The notes: generated by a model from the letters alone, not told the origin. Counted from the first letter of the stretch, positions 15,315 through 24,872 are shown. The stretch: DNA of 64,000 bases from CAG-791 sp963650385 (GCA_963650385.1 CAVJLL010000007.1:12828-76827), one strand, 5' to 3'. Numbers and translations are program-made.

Positions 15315-17315
15315 CTATTCCGTTTGATGTGCCGCCTCCGGATGAAAATAACGGAAAACATTGCCGGCCGCCTCTGCCGGCAGCTCAGGAATACCCTCCA
15401 GCTCCTCCAGGCTGGCACGCCGGAGCTCTTCAATCGACTGGTAGCGCCGCATCAGTGCTTTTTTCCTTGCCGGACCGATTCCCGGTATATCATCCAGTCC
15501 GGAGTGTACCTGCTGCCTGGCGCGCAGCGACCGGTGATATTCAATGGCAAACCGGTGCGTCTCGTCCTGGATCCGCGTAATGAGCTTGAATCCCTCGCCG
15601 TGCGTATCGATCGGGATCTCCCTATTCTGAAAATAGAGTCCCCTGGTCCGATGTCGGTCGTCCTTCACCATGCCGGCCACCGGTATATTCAGCCCCAGCT
15701 CGGACAAAACCGACAGACAGATGTTCACCTGACCTCTGCCGCCGTCCATCAGGATCAGATCCGGAAACCTCGTAAAGCTCCCCAGCTCCGCATCCTTTTG
15801 CTGCTCCTCCAGCTCCCGCGCTTCCTGAAGGCCATGGGTAAATCGTCTTGTCAGGACCTCACGCATGCAGGCATAGTCATCCGGTCCTGCCACCGTCTTT
15901 ATCCGGAATTTGCGGTAGTCGCTGCGCTTCGGCTTTCCCTTTTCGTACACGACCATGGAGCCGACATTGGCAAATCCGCTGATGTCCGAAATGTCGTAGC
16001 TCTCCATACGGTCGGCGCAGCCGATCCCCAGAAGAGAAGCGATTTCATGCACGGCACCAATGGTCCGCCCTTCCTCTCTGCGCAGCCGTTCCTTATCCTT
16101 ATGCAGCAAAATTGCGGCATTTTCCGCCGCCAGCTGTACCAGGCGCTCCTTCTGTCCCTTCACCGGAATCAGGATGCTGACCTTGCTGCCCTTCCGAACG
16201 GAAAGCCACTCCTCCAGGACCTCTTTGTCCTCCAGATTGTCCGGAAGCATGACGCTGCCAGGAATAAAGGGCGTACCGGCATAGAACTGCTTCATGAATT
16301 CCGACAGAATCTCTGCTTCCTTCTTTCCTCCCACATGGTTCATGTAGAAGTGCTCTCTTCCCATCAGCCTTCCGTCCCGTATGAAAAACGTCTGAATCAC
16401 GGCATCGGCATCCGCGTTCTCATGATCCATCGCTATGCCGATGATATCACGGTCCTCTCCCACGCCCTCGGACATCTTCTGCTTCTGGGAAATCTGCTGC
16501 ACGCTTCGGATCAGATCCCGCCATCGGGCGGCTTCTTCATAGTTCAGCTCCTGGGCGGCGCGTTCCATTTTCTGCTGAAGGTCGCCGAGAACCAGGCTGT
16601 AGTTGCCGGACAAAAACTCAATGGCAAGGTCCACCCGCTCCCGGTATTCTTCCCGGCTCACTGTTCCTGCAAGGCACGGTCCCAGACAGCGCTTCATCTG
16701 GTAGTTGAGACACGGACGTTCCTTGCCGATATCTCTGGGCAGCACGCGGCCGCAGTCGCGCAGCCCATACATCCGGTTCAGCAGCTCGATGGTGTCATGC
16801 ACCGCCGCCGCACTGGTAAAGGGGCCGAAATATCTGGCCTTATCCTTTTTGCGGATTCTCGAGAACAGAATTCTGGGATAATCCTCTCCGACGGTCACCT
16901 TGATGTAGGGATAGGTTTTGTCATCCACCAGAAGCGTATTGTATTTGGGCCGGTGCTCCTTAATCAGATTGTTCTCGAGGATCAGCGCCTCCAGCTCCGT
17001 GTCTGTAACAATGTATTCAAATCTGGAGATCTGCCGCACCATCTGGTCTATGGCAGGTCCGCGGCCGATATTGCTGCGAAAATAGGACTGCACGCGGTTG
17101 TGGAGAACCTTCGCCTTCCCGACATAAATGATCTGGTCCTTTTCGCCGTGCATAATGTAGACGCCGGGCTTGTACGGCAGCTTCTTCAGCTCGTCCCGAA
17201 AATGAAAGCCGGACGGCGAATTCCGCTGCGCAGAATTATCCTCTGTCTGTCCCTTTTCGCCTGTACTGTGTTCTCTGTTTTCTGCTTCTGTCTCATTCAT
17301 AGTTTTGAACCGCAT
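15315..17315 (-). CDS. uvrC: Excinuclease ABC subunit C
   Basis: A 666-residue nuclease subunit of nucleotide excision repair. The N-terminal GIY-YIG domain is visible as KPGVYIMHGEKDQIIYVGKAKVLHNRVQSYF (~50-80). A Cys motif region (CGRVLPRDIGKERPCLNYQMKRCLGPC) follows, then a UVR segment near 260, the RNase H-like endonuclease half with LILMDGGRGQVN, and a C-terminal helix-hairpin-helix (LDDIPGIGPARKKALMRRY). Neither the first Met nor the one at 17300 has a good ribosome binding site. It is 55 bp upstream of hprK. Confidence 0.96.
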   Translation of the reverse strand: MRFKTMNETEAENREHSTGEKGQTEDNSAQRNSPSGFHFRDELKKLPYKPGVYIMHGEKDQIIYVGKAKVLHNRVQSYFRSNIGRGPAIDQMVRQISRFEYIVTDTELEALILENNLIKEHRPKYNTLLVDDKTYPYIKVTVGEDYPRILFSRIRKKDKARYFGPFTSAAAVHDTIELLNRMYGLRDCGRVLPRDIGKERPCLNYQMKRCLGPCLAGTVSREEYRERVDLAIEFLSGNYSLVLGDLQQKMERAAQELNYEEAARWRDLIRSVQQISQKQKMSEGVGEDRDIIGIAMDHENADADAVIQTFFIRDGRLMGREHFYMNHVGGKKEAEILSEFMKQFYAGTPFIPGSVMLPDNLEDKEVLEEWLSVRKGSKVSILIPVKGQKERLVQLAAENAAILLHKDKERLRREEGRTIGAVHEIASLLGIGCADRMESYDISDISGFANVGSMVVYEKGKPKRSDYRKFRIKTVAGPDDYACMREVLTRRFTHGLQEARELEEQQKDAELGSFTRFPDLILMDGGRGQVNICLSVLSELGLNIPVAGMVKDDRHRTRGLYFQNREIPIDTHGEGFKLITRIQDETHRFAIEYHRSLRARQQVHSGLDDIPGIGPARKKALMRRYQSIEELRRASLEELEGIPELPAEAAGNVFRYFHPEAAHQTE

Positions 17316-17317
17316 GA

Positions 17318-17341
17318 TTGCTTCGGGTCTGTCCGAAGCAA
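17318..17341. other. Perfect 9-bp inverted repeat immediately upstream of uvrC
   Basis: TTGCTTCGG (17318-17326) and CCGAAGCAA (17333-17341) flank a 6-nt loop, 2 nt upstream of the first uvrC ATG. It could be an operator or an mRNA hairpin masking the start. No LexA-type box is evident. Confidence 0.5.
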
Positions 17342-17369
17342 GACACGCTGTACGATTTTAAGGTTTGCA

Positions 17370-17407
17370 GAAACGCAAAGCGGGGCTTCCTTCTGGGAAG
17401 TCCCGCT
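17370..17407 (-). terminator. Terminator after ftsH
   Basis: AGCGGGGCTTCC (17379-17390) pairs with GGAAGTCCCGCT (17396-17407), giving a 12-bp stem with one G-U pair. On the minus strand it is followed by TTGCGTTTC. It lies 21 bp past the ftsH stop. Confidence 0.65.
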
Positions 17408-17428
17408 GCTGCAAAGCCTCTCTTTTGC

Positions 17429-19684
17429 TCATTCGCTCATCGGCACATCCGAAAAGCGTCCTCTGGGAGCGTCCGGCTTCTCCGGCTCCTCTGCTGTGTC
17501 CGGCTGCTGCGAGGTCTCCTGTGCAGCCTGCTCCTGTCCGGCCTCCTCTGCGCAGGGCGCCGCCGTCTCTTCCTGTACCGGCTTCTCTTGTGCCGGTGCC
17601 GCTGCGTCCTGCACCTGCACATCCGCCAGGGTCTGAGGGGCCTCCTCGCGATGCTCTTCCTTTGCAAGCTGCTGACGGAATCGCTCCTCGGTTGTCCTGG
17701 CCTCGTTTTCCGGCTCCGGAATTCCCTTTTCCTTCCGGTACAGCTTCATGAACTGCTCGCCGGTAATGGTCTCTTCCTGAATCAGGTATGCCGCAATCAC
17801 ATCCATCACATCCATATTCTGCGACAGAATGTCCTTGGCCTCCTGATAGCAGCTCTCCATCATCTTGCGGACCTCTTCATCCACGGCTGCAGCCGTCACA
17901 TCGGCGCAGTTGAGTGCTGCCCGTCCGTCAAGGTATTTGCTTTCAACCGTAGCCAGTCCCATGAGGCCAAACCGGTCGCTCATTCCATACTGCGTCACCA
18001 TGGCCTTTGCCAGACCGGTGGCCTTTTCAATGTCGTTTGAGGCGCCTGTTGTAACCGAATGGAACTTCAGCTCCTCTGCCGCACGGCCTCCCAGCAATCC
18101 GACAATCATGGCGTGGAGCTCTTCCTTGGAGTTCAGATAGTGCTCCTCCTCCGGAACCTGCATGACATAGCCAAGTGCTCCCATCGTGCGGGGAACAATG
18201 GTGATCTTCTGCACCGGCTCGGAATTCTTCTGAATCGCGCTGATCAGAGCATGTCCCACCTCATGGTACGAGACAATTTCCCGCTCATGCTGATTCATGA
18301 CGCGGTCCTTTTTCTCTTTGCCGACCAGTACGGTCTCTACAGCTTCCAGAAGATCCTTCTGGCAGACATATTCTCTGTGGTGCTTTACCGCGTTGATGGC
18401 TGCCTCGTTGATCATATTCGCAAGATCCGATCCGACAGCACCGCTCGTAGCCAGTGCAATGCCGTTCAGATCCACGGTCTCATCCATCTTCACATCCTTG
18501 GCGTGCACCTTCAGGATTTCCACGCGCCCCTTCAGGTCCGGACGGTCTACAATGATGCGCCGGTCAAATCGTCCCGGACGCAGCAGAGCCTTATCCAGAA
18601 TTTCCGGACGGTTCGTTGCACCCAGAACCAGAATTCCCTTGGCCGAATCAAAGCCGTCCATTTCGGAGAGCAGCTGATTCAGTGTCTGTTCCCGCTCTTC
18701 GTTCCCGCCGCCGTACTTGGAATCGCGGCTCCGTCCGATGGCATCAATCTCGTCTATGAAGATGATGCAGGGAGCATTTTTGGTGGCTTCGCGGAACAGA
18801 TCACGCACACGGCTGGCACCTACGCCGACGTACAGCTCAATAAAGTCTGAACCCGTCAGTGAAAAGAACGGCACATGTGCTTCTCCGGCCACCGCCTTTG
18901 CAAGAAGCGTCTTGCCGGTTCCGGGAGGTCCCACGAGGAGTGCTCCCTTCGGAAGCTTTGCACCGATCTGAACATAGCGCTCCGGATTGTGGAGGAAATC
19001 CACTACCTCCACCAACGATTCCTTTGCCTCGTCCTCGCCGGCCACATCCTTGAAGGTAACGCCGGTGTCCCTCTGCACGTATTCCTTGGCATTGGACTTC
19101 CCGACTCCCATTCCCATGATGCCGCCGTTTTGTCCCATTTTCCGCATGACGAATGACAGCAATATCCAGAACAGAACGATCGGCAGGATGTAATTGATCA
19201 TGATCGACAGGATCAGGCTTGAGGAATCCGGCACCGAGCTGTCCACAATAACGCCGGCCTCCAGCGCTCTCTTCGTGACCGCGTCATCATCCTCTGCCTT
19301 TCCGGTGTAGTACCGGTAAGGTGCCTCTTCGTCCGAAACATGACTCTGTTTCAAAGCGATGTTGATCTGACTGTCCTCCAGCTCGATCCTTGCAACCTTT
19401 CCGTCCTCCATCATCTGCACGAACTGGGAATAGGTCAGTGAGGAAGCCGATGATGTTCCGCGCATGACATAGCTCATGAACAGAATGATGCAGAATGCAC
19501 CGAGCAGCATCATCAGAAGGCTCTGGTGATTGCGATTGTTGTTCCCGTTCTGTCCGTTTCTCCCGTTTCGGCCGTTTCCGCTTCCGCCGGAGGAGCCGCC
19601 GTCTCCAAAAGGATTCTCAAAAAGCAGCAGCCGTTTTCTCCAGGATCGGAGCCTTGCCTCTATTTGTCGTATTCTCGCTGTCAT
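17429..19684 (-). CDS. ftsH: ATP-dependent zinc metalloprotease FtsH
   Basis: A 751-residue membrane AAA protease. A Gly/Asn/Arg-rich N-terminus is followed by membrane segments at ~56-74 and ~156-180 with the small extracytoplasmic domain between them. Walker A is GPPGTGKT near 252, Walker B IIFIDEIDAIG, then the SRH with LLRPGRFDRR, and the zinc site HEVGH near 474. The family's usual length is ~610-650; here an extra ~90-residue acidic, Pro/Glu/Ala-rich tail ends the protein. The ATG has an AAGGAG about 16 nt upstream, which is rather far, so the exact start is uncertain. Confidence 0.96.
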   Translation of the reverse strand: MTARIRQIEARLRSWRKRLLLFENPFGDGGSSGGSGNGRNGRNGQNGNNNRNHQSLLMMLLGAFCIILFMSYVMRGTSSASSLTYSQFVQMMEDGKVARIELEDSQINIALKQSHVSDEEAPYRYYTGKAEDDDAVTKRALEAGVIVDSSVPDSSSLILSIMINYILPIVLFWILLSFVMRKMGQNGGIMGMGVGKSNAKEYVQRDTGVTFKDVAGEDEAKESLVEVVDFLHNPERYVQIGAKLPKGALLVGPPGTGKTLLAKAVAGEAHVPFFSLTGSDFIELYVGVGASRVRDLFREATKNAPCIIFIDEIDAIGRSRDSKYGGGNEEREQTLNQLLSEMDGFDSAKGILVLGATNRPEILDKALLRPGRFDRRIIVDRPDLKGRVEILKVHAKDVKMDETVDLNGIALATSGAVGSDLANMINEAAINAVKHHREYVCQKDLLEAVETVLVGKEKKDRVMNQHEREIVSYHEVGHALISAIQKNSEPVQKITIVPRTMGALGYVMQVPEEEHYLNSKEELHAMIVGLLGGRAAEELKFHSVTTGASNDIEKATGLAKAMVTQYGMSDRFGLMGLATVESKYLDGRAALNCADVTAAAVDEEVRKMMESCYQEAKDILSQNMDVMDVIAAYLIQEETITGEQFMKLYRKEKGIPEPENEARTTEERFRQQLAKEEHREEAPQTLADVQVQDAAAPAQEKPVQEETAAPCAEEAGQEQAAQETSQQPDTAEEPEKPDAPRGRFSDVPMSE

Positions 19685-19808
19685 TCTCGTTCGCCGTGTC
19701 TCCTTGTTCTAGCTGAAATAACTGCAGCCATTCAGGGCGCATCCGCAGGAACACCGCTTCGCAGCGTTCCTTTTGCTCATGTGCCTGCCCTGAACAGATA
19801 TACATTGT

Positions 19809-19837
19809 ATGATACCGATGCACTCGCCATCGGGCAA
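19809..19837 (-). promoter_or_regulatory. Possible ftsH promoter
   Basis: On the minus strand TTGCCC (19832-19837) and TATCAT (19809-19814) are 17 bp apart, 125 bp before the ftsH start. The leader contains a long imperfect hairpin at about 19733-19795 (TTCAGGGC...GCCCTGAA outer arms). Confidence 0.45.
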
Positions 19838-19877
19838 TGCATCAGTTGTGAAAAAAGACTGAAATCTTTATTATCTT

Positions 19878-21350
19878 TTACCGCTTCTCGTACTCCGGCG
19901 AGCAGGTCAGATGCATGCCCAGCCTGCGGAAAATTCCTTCGTCCACGTCCGAGAGGATCACCGAAGAGTGCACCTCACACCCCTTAAGCCTCGGAAGCTG
20001 CTGCATGGCAAGCCTTGCATGCGGATTGTCCGCTGCACTGATGGATAATGCGATCAGAAGCTCATCGGTATGGAGCCTGGGGTTTCTGCCGCCCAGGTAC
20101 TGCGTCTTCAGAAGCTGAATGGGTGCAATGGACTCCGCCGATACCAGAAGCTCTTCATGCGGTATCCCTGCATATTCCTTCAGCACATTCATGATGGCTG
20201 CTGCAGAGGCTCCCAGAAGATCTCCCGTTTTGCCGGTAACAATCATCCCGTCCTCCATCTCAACCGCAACAGCCGGAAGTCCAGTCTCTTCGGCACGCTT
20301 TGCCGCTTCCACTGCAACCTTCCGGTCGGTCGGTGCAACATCCGCCTGCCGCAGCAGGAGCTCCTGCTTGTACAGCTCGGCAGGCTCTGCCAGACCCTTA
20401 CGCACATTGACGGCACTCGCATAATAGCGCCGGATGATTTCCTGCTGCGAAGCCCTGCGGCAAACCTCGTCATCGCAGATCGCAAGCCCCGCCATATTGA
20501 CGCCCATATCGGTGGGAGACTTATAGGGACATTCCGACATGATTCCTTCAAAAATCTGCTGCAGCACCGGGAAAATTTCGACGTCCCGATTGTAATTCAC
20601 GGTTGTTTCGCCGTAGGCCTCCAGATGGAACGGATCAATCATGTTGACGTCCGCAAGATCCGCCGTTGCCGCTTCGTATGCGAGGTTCACCGGATGCTTC
20701 AGCGGGAGATTCCAGATCGGGAAGGTTTCGAATTTAGCATATCCCGCCTTGATGCCCCGTTTGTGATCCTGATACACCTGGGAAAGGCAGGTCGCCATTT
20801 TGCCGGAGCCGGGCCCCGGTGCCGTCACCACCACCAGCTCGCGTGAAGTTTCGATATAGTCGTTCCGTCCGTACCCGTCGTCACTGAGAATCAGCGGTAT
20901 GTTGGATGGATACCCTTCAATAACGTAATGCAGGTAGGAACGGATTCCCAGCTGCGAAAGGCGCTGACGGAAATGATCGGCCGCAGGCTGGCCCGTATAC
21001 TTGGTAATGACAACGCTGCCGACATAGAAGCCGCGGCCCTCAAACGCCGCCTTCAGCCGCAGTGCATCCTCATCATAGGTAATGCCCAGGTCGCCGCGCA
21101 CCTTGTTCTGTTCAATGGCATCGGCTCCCACCACAATGATAATCTCTGCCTTGTCCCGCAGCTGCTCGAGCATCTGCAGCTTGATATCCGGTGCAAAGCC
21201 CGGCAATACGCGGGACGCATGGTAGTCGTCAAACAGCTTTCCGCCGAATTCAAGGTAAAGCTTCCCAAAATGAGACATTCTCTCCTTGATATGTACCGAC
21301 TGCAGCTCCAGATATCGCTCGGAATCAAATCCAATTGCAGAAGACGCCAT
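19878..21350 (-). CDS. DUF1846 family protein
   Basis: A 490-residue protein matching the DUF1846 family throughout. It has IGFDSERYLELQSVHIKERM at the start, DYHASRVLPGFAPDIKLQ, a conserved VVTAPGPGSGKMATCLSQVYQDH P-loop-like stretch near 180, and PTDMGVNMAGLAICDDE in the middle. Structures of the family show a two-lobed fold with a Rossmann-like N-terminal part, but a biochemical role is not established to my knowledge. GGGAGGGAAGGCA precedes the ATG. It is separated from yitT-like by 124 bp holding a degenerate copy of a dispersed palindrome. Confidence 0.92.
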   Translation of the reverse strand: MASSAIGFDSERYLELQSVHIKERMSHFGKLYLEFGGKLFDDYHASRVLPGFAPDIKLQMLEQLRDKAEIIIVVGADAIEQNKVRGDLGITYDEDALRLKAAFEGRGFYVGSVVITKYTGQPAADHFRQRLSQLGIRSYLHYVIEGYPSNIPLILSDDGYGRNDYIETSRELVVVTAPGPGSGKMATCLSQVYQDHKRGIKAGYAKFETFPIWNLPLKHPVNLAYEAATADLADVNMIDPFHLEAYGETTVNYNRDVEIFPVLQQIFEGIMSECPYKSPTDMGVNMAGLAICDDEVCRRASQQEIIRRYYASAVNVRKGLAEPAELYKQELLLRQADVAPTDRKVAVEAAKRAEETGLPAVAVEMEDGMIVTGKTGDLLGASAAAIMNVLKEYAGIPHEELLVSAESIAPIQLLKTQYLGGRNPRLHTDELLIALSISAADNPHARLAMQQLPRLKGCEVHSSVILSDVDEGIFRRLGMHLTCSPEYEKR

Positions 21351-21383
21351 TGCCTTCCCTCCCTCTTTTCACTTTTCATGCAC

Positions 21384-21415
21384 GTAACCATCCAGAGTTC
21401 ATTTGCAAAATCGCT
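21384..21415. repeat. Degenerate half of a dispersed palindromic element
   Basis: The sequence GTAACCATCCAGAG followed by CATTTGCAAAATCGCT resembles the left half and loop of the complete element at 50300-50348 (GTAACTATTC...CATTCGCAAAATCGCT). Confidence 0.55.
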
Positions 21416-21474
21416 GCTGCGCAGCTTTCCTTTTGCACACACACATGTTCTCCGGATTGCAGGAGCATCCGCCT

Positions 21475-22344
21475 TCAGCTCCACTTCTCCACAAATCCCT
21501 CTCCCATGGCCTCCGTCACATCACTGACGATAAAGAACGCTCTGGGATCGTATTCACGGACAATGTCCTTGATCTCGACGATGTCCTTGCTGCTGCAGAT
21601 GCAGATCAGCACATTTTTATGCTTGCCGGAGTACATGCCGGTTCCCGACACGCTGGTAACGCCTCTGGAAAGCTCATTCAGAATATCCCCGGCGATCTGT
21701 TCGGAGCAATCCGAGATGATCATAGCACATTTCGCCGTGCGTCCCCTTGCCAGAATCCAGTCCGTAATCTTCCCCATGATGTACACGGAGATCAGTGCAT
21801 ACAGCGTATGCTCTACGTTGAAGACCACCGCGCCCAGGATGACGACAATGCCGTCCAGGATCTGAATGATGCGTCCCACTCCGTACTGCCGAAAATACCG
21901 GTGCAGCGAATTGCCCAGCATATCCGTGCCGCCGGACGTGGCCCTTGCCATGAGCAGAATGCCGGTTCCTGCGCCGAAGCAGATTCCGCCGTATACCGAG
22001 ACGAGAAGGAGATTCCCGGAAGCAAGATCGTATTCCGGGAACAGTCCCAGCTCCACTGTCACGATAATCCAGCTGAGGCCGGTCCGGATGATACTCCGAA
22101 AGCCGTCCGTCTTCCATGCAAACAGGAAAATCGGCACGTTCACCAGAAGGTTGGACAGCCACAGCGGAATCTCTGCTGCCATATACTGTCCGGTCAGATA
22201 TTTAATGATAATGGCAAGACCGGAAACGCCTCCGGTAACCAGCCCGGCCGGATCAAAGAAATATTTGGTTGCACAGGTTGTAATGGTACTTCCTATCAGA
22301 ATCAGCAGAACATCTGCCGCATGAAGCCGTAATCTTTTTTTCAT
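21475..22344 (-). CDS. YitT family membrane protein (DUF161/DUF2179)
   Basis: A 289-residue protein with five or six hydrophobic segments in the first ~200 residues (FFDPAGLVTGGVSGLAIIIKYL is the typical YitT motif). A soluble C-terminal DUF2179 domain of ~80 residues follows, with GVTSVSGTGMYSGKHKNVLICICSSKDIVEIKDIV. Function is not settled for the family. AAGGATACG precedes the ATG. It begins 21 bp after the alanyl-tRNA editing gene on the same strand, so both are probably co-transcribed. Confidence 0.9.
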   Translation of the reverse strand: MKKRLRLHAADVLLILIGSTITTCATKYFFDPAGLVTGGVSGLAIIIKYLTGQYMAAEIPLWLSNLLVNVPIFLFAWKTDGFRSIIRTGLSWIIVTVELGLFPEYDLASGNLLLVSVYGGICFGAGTGILLMARATSGGTDMLGNSLHRYFRQYGVGRIIQILDGIVVILGAVVFNVEHTLYALISVYIMGKITDWILARGRTAKCAMIISDCSEQIAGDILNELSRGVTSVSGTGMYSGKHKNVLICICSSKDIVEIKDIVREYDPRAFFIVSDVTEAMGEGFVEKWS

Positions 22345-22361
22345 CGTATCCTTATCATATT

Positions 22362-22378
22362 GTAACTATTCAGAGCCG
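22362..22378. repeat. Half-copy of the dispersed GTAACTATTC palindrome
   Basis: GTAACTATTCAGAGCCG matches one arm of the element at 50300-50348. On the minus strand its TAG supplies the stop codon of the upstream editing-enzyme gene, which ends GGCTCTGAATAG. Confidence 0.65.
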
Positions 22379-23658
22379 CGCAGCGCCTCTTCAACATCCG
22401 CCCTGGAGGCCATGACCGTTCCCTGAACCATCTCCGGCTTCCCGCCTCCCTTTGCTCCGAAGGTTTCCCGGAGCATCTGGTTGGGAATTCTGGCATCCTG
22501 TCTTCTGCTGCCGATCAGATATTTCCATCCGGTCTCGTCCGATCCGGTCAAAACGCCAGCATAGCGCCAGCCCATGCTGCACATCCGGTTCATCAGCTCC
22601 CGCTGGGCCGGAACCGACAGATCTCCTTCAAAAAGGAACCGGTCTCTTCCCTCTGCCTGCGTACAACTCCTCGCCGCGCCTTCTCCGGCTTCGTCCAGGA
22701 CTCCTCCGAGCTCTGCCTCCAGCTGCCGGATTCTCGCGTCTACGTACTGCAGCTCCCGTTCCCGGCAGATCTCATGCGCTCTTGCCAGCTCTTCCTTCAG
22801 CCGTTTCACGCCGTCTGCCACCGTTTCCCTGGGCTCGTTCATAAGGCGCGACGCCTCCCGGAGCTGATCCTGGTACTGCTGCATCCGATGCAGAGCACGC
22901 TCTCCGCAGACAAAGGTCAGCCGGAGCGCATCCTGGTTCTTCTCCGCCGAGAGAATCTTAATCATGCCGATTTCCCCCGTGCGGCGTACGTGCGGAGCAC
23001 AGCAGGCGCAGATGTCCACGCCTTCGATTTCAACGATCCGCACCGGACCGTCAATTTCCTTCTTGCTGCGGTATTCCAGCCCGGCAAGCTCCTCCCGGGA
23101 AGGGTACGTGCAGAAAATACCAACGTTTCTCCAGATCACCTCGTTGGCCATCTGCTCCAGCCTGCGCACATCGCTTTCCTGCAGCATGCCGCCGGTATCC
23201 AGCGTCACGGTATTCTCGCTCAGGCGGAAGCCCACGTTCTCATATCCCCACTGTGAATGCAAAAGTCCGGAGAGAACATGCTCCCCGGAGTGATTCTGCA
23301 TATTGGAATACCGGTGCCGCCAGTCCAGCACGCCGTGAACGCGCTGCCCCGGCAGAAGCTGTGCGGCAGCATCATCCGCCGATCCCTGCGCCTGCTCCGT
23401 GCCTTCCCCGACGTTCTCTTCTGTCTGTATGAGATGCCAGATGACGTCTCCCGCTTCCAGCTGCACGTCGAGCACGGGATACCCGGCCAACAGTCCCCGA
23501 TCCGGCGTCTGACCGCCCTCCTCCGGGAAAAACAGCGTTGCATCCAGCGCCAGCCGCACCGTCCCCGGGTCCTTCCCCGGCTCCGCTGCCAGAACTGCCG
23601 CATCGAATTCCTGTGCATAGGGCTGTTCATCGTATAATTTAACGGTTGCTTGTATCAT
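22366..23658 (-). CDS. Alanyl-tRNA editing protein (AlaX-like, with DHHA1 domain)
   Basis: A 430-residue stand-alone editing factor related to the editing half of AlaRS, which hydrolyses Ser- or Gly-tRNA(Ala). An N-terminal beta-barrel region (DATLFFPEEGGQTPDRG) precedes the HxxxH zinc site in NHSGEHVLSGLL and the second zinc motif CACCAPHVRRTGEIG. A coiled region (~260-320) and a C-terminal DHHA1 domain ending GAKGGGKPEMVQGT follow. No aminoacylation domain is present. It starts 5 bp after the NYN-domain gene. Confidence 0.93.
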   Translation of the reverse strand: MIQATVKLYDEQPYAQEFDAAVLAAEPGKDPGTVRLALDATLFFPEEGGQTPDRGLLAGYPVLDVQLEAGDVIWHLIQTEENVGEGTEQAQGSADDAAAQLLPGQRVHGVLDWRHRYSNMQNHSGEHVLSGLLHSQWGYENVGFRLSENTVTLDTGGMLQESDVRRLEQMANEVIWRNVGIFCTYPSREELAGLEYRSKKEIDGPVRIVEIEGVDICACCAPHVRRTGEIGMIKILSAEKNQDALRLTFVCGERALHRMQQYQDQLREASRLMNEPRETVADGVKRLKEELARAHEICRERELQYVDARIRQLEAELGGVLDEAGEGAARSCTQAEGRDRFLFEGDLSVPAQRELMNRMCSMGWRYAGVLTGSDETGWKYLIGSRRQDARIPNQMLRETFGAKGGGKPEMVQGTVMASRADVEEALRGSE

Positions 23659-23663
23659 AGGAC

Positions 23664-24764
23664 TTATTTTCCCTGCGGCAGACTCACATGCCGTCCGTTC
23701 ACCTCTACCGAATGGATGTTGCGGTTCAGATATACCGAAAATCTTGTGACACCGCTCTTGCGGATGGTTGCATCCAGATTCGGATTCATGTCCTCCAGCT
23801 CCTGCTTGAGTGTGCCTAGGAGCAGATCCTGCGTGTTGTGGCGGCGGAAGATCGACAGAATCTGTTTTTCGATCTCAGAGTCTGCGGTAATCTTCTGCGA
23901 AATCCAGACGCCGCTGTCCCTTGTCGTCACGCTCAGCGACGGCAGGTCCTTGAGAAATTCCGAAAGCTTGCTGTAATGATAGTTCCGGATATCAAAATCC
24001 GGGAAAATCTTCACCAGTCTGGAGCCGATTTCGCCAAGTCCCGTCTCTTTGCCGTCCGCCGCATTGTCCGTAATCATCTTGACAATAGCGGCCTCAATCT
24101 CCGATTTATCCGTAAAGCCGGGCTCCTCCTGCGGCGCATCTCCCGGAAGGAATTCATCCGCAGTGCCATCCTGCAGCAAGAGTGCCGGTTCTGCAGTCTT
24201 TTTCCTGCCGGATGCAGCAGCGCTGCCGGCGGCCTTCCTGCCCGATGCCGTTTGGGCGGCCTTGCCGTTATTTTTGCGGCGATCCTTCCCTTTCCCCTTG
24301 GTGCCGGCATCCTCCTCATCCGAATCGCTGCTGCCGCTGATCACGTCGAGGAAAATAAAACGCTCACACGATACGCGGAAGGACTCCGGCGTCTTTTTCT
24401 CGCCCATACCGATGACGACCTTGCCGGATTCCCGAAGCCGGGTTGCCAGCTTGTTGAAGTCCCCGTCACTGGAGCAGATGCAGAAGCCCTGCACGGAATT
24501 CGTGTACAGTATGTCCATTGCATCGATGATCAGTCCGATGTCCGACGCGTTTTTGCCCGGTGTATTGTTCGGCTGCATGACCGGCGTCAGCGAATAGCCG
24601 GCAGAGCAGTTAAACCAGGAGCGAAGGCGCTCCTGCGACCAGTCTCCGTACATACGGCGGATGGTGATCTTGCCGTACTTGGACAGCTCACTCAAAATGA
24701 CCGAAATATATTTGGCGCTGATGTTGTCCGCATCGATCAGCAGCGCAATGTTAATGTCTTCCAT
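23664..24764 (-). CDS. NYN-domain protein with OST-HTH/LOTUS-like C-terminal domains
   Basis: A 366-residue protein. The ATG at 24764 is preferred over an upstream TTG because the NYN domain opens here: INIALLIDADNIS, then KITIRRMYGDWSQ, PGKNASDIGLIIDAMDIL and CICSSDGDFNKLATRLRESG supply the acidic residues of the PIN-like ribonuclease fold. Residues ~150-215 are a basic, Lys/Ala/Gly-rich linker. The C-terminal part contains two winged-helix-like segments (EIEAAIVKMITDNA...LSEFLKDLPSLSV and EIEKQILSIFRRHNT...SVYLNR) typical of OST-HTH/LOTUS RNA-binding domains. A role in RNA metabolism is likely; the target is unknown. Confidence 0.87.
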   Translation of the reverse strand: MEDINIALLIDADNISAKYISVILSELSKYGKITIRRMYGDWSQERLRSWFNCSAGYSLTPVMQPNNTPGKNASDIGLIIDAMDILYTNSVQGFCICSSDGDFNKLATRLRESGKVVIGMGEKKTPESFRVSCERFIFLDVISGSSDSDEEDAGTKGKGKDRRKNNGKAAQTASGRKAAGSAAASGRKKTAEPALLLQDGTADEFLPGDAPQEEPGFTDKSEIEAAIVKMITDNAADGKETGLGEIGSRLVKIFPDFDIRNYHYSKLSEFLKDLPSLSVTTRDSGVWISQKITADSEIEKQILSIFRRHNTQDLLLGTLKQELEDMNPNLDATIRKSGVTRFSVYLNRNIHSVEVNGRHVSLPQGK

Positions 24765-24866
24765 ATATGTTTGAATAACCCCTTCCAATTGGTATCTGCC
24801 CGGAAAAAACTTGTGTCTCTGCCATCATTATTGGCTTTTGTGGTATGAAAAAGCGCAGACAGAACG

Positions 24867-24872
24867 TATAAT
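24867..24872 (+). promoter_or_regulatory. Possible -10 box for hypA
   Basis: A TATAAT lies 54 bp before the hypA ATG in the 161-bp divergent region. No good -35 is visible at 16-18 bp, so this is tentative. Confidence 0.3.

Noticed and set aside
15156..17636. An 826-codon open frame on the plus strand opposite uvrC
   Set aside because: It mirrors a real gene on the other strand, has His/Leu/Arg-rich low-information composition, no ribosome binding site and no recognisable motif. GC-rich codon structure produces such antisense frames.
19617..19823. A 68-codon minus-strand frame overlapping the ftsH start
   Set aside because: It overlaps the ftsH N-terminus in another frame, lies over an imperfect hairpin, and resembles no known protein.
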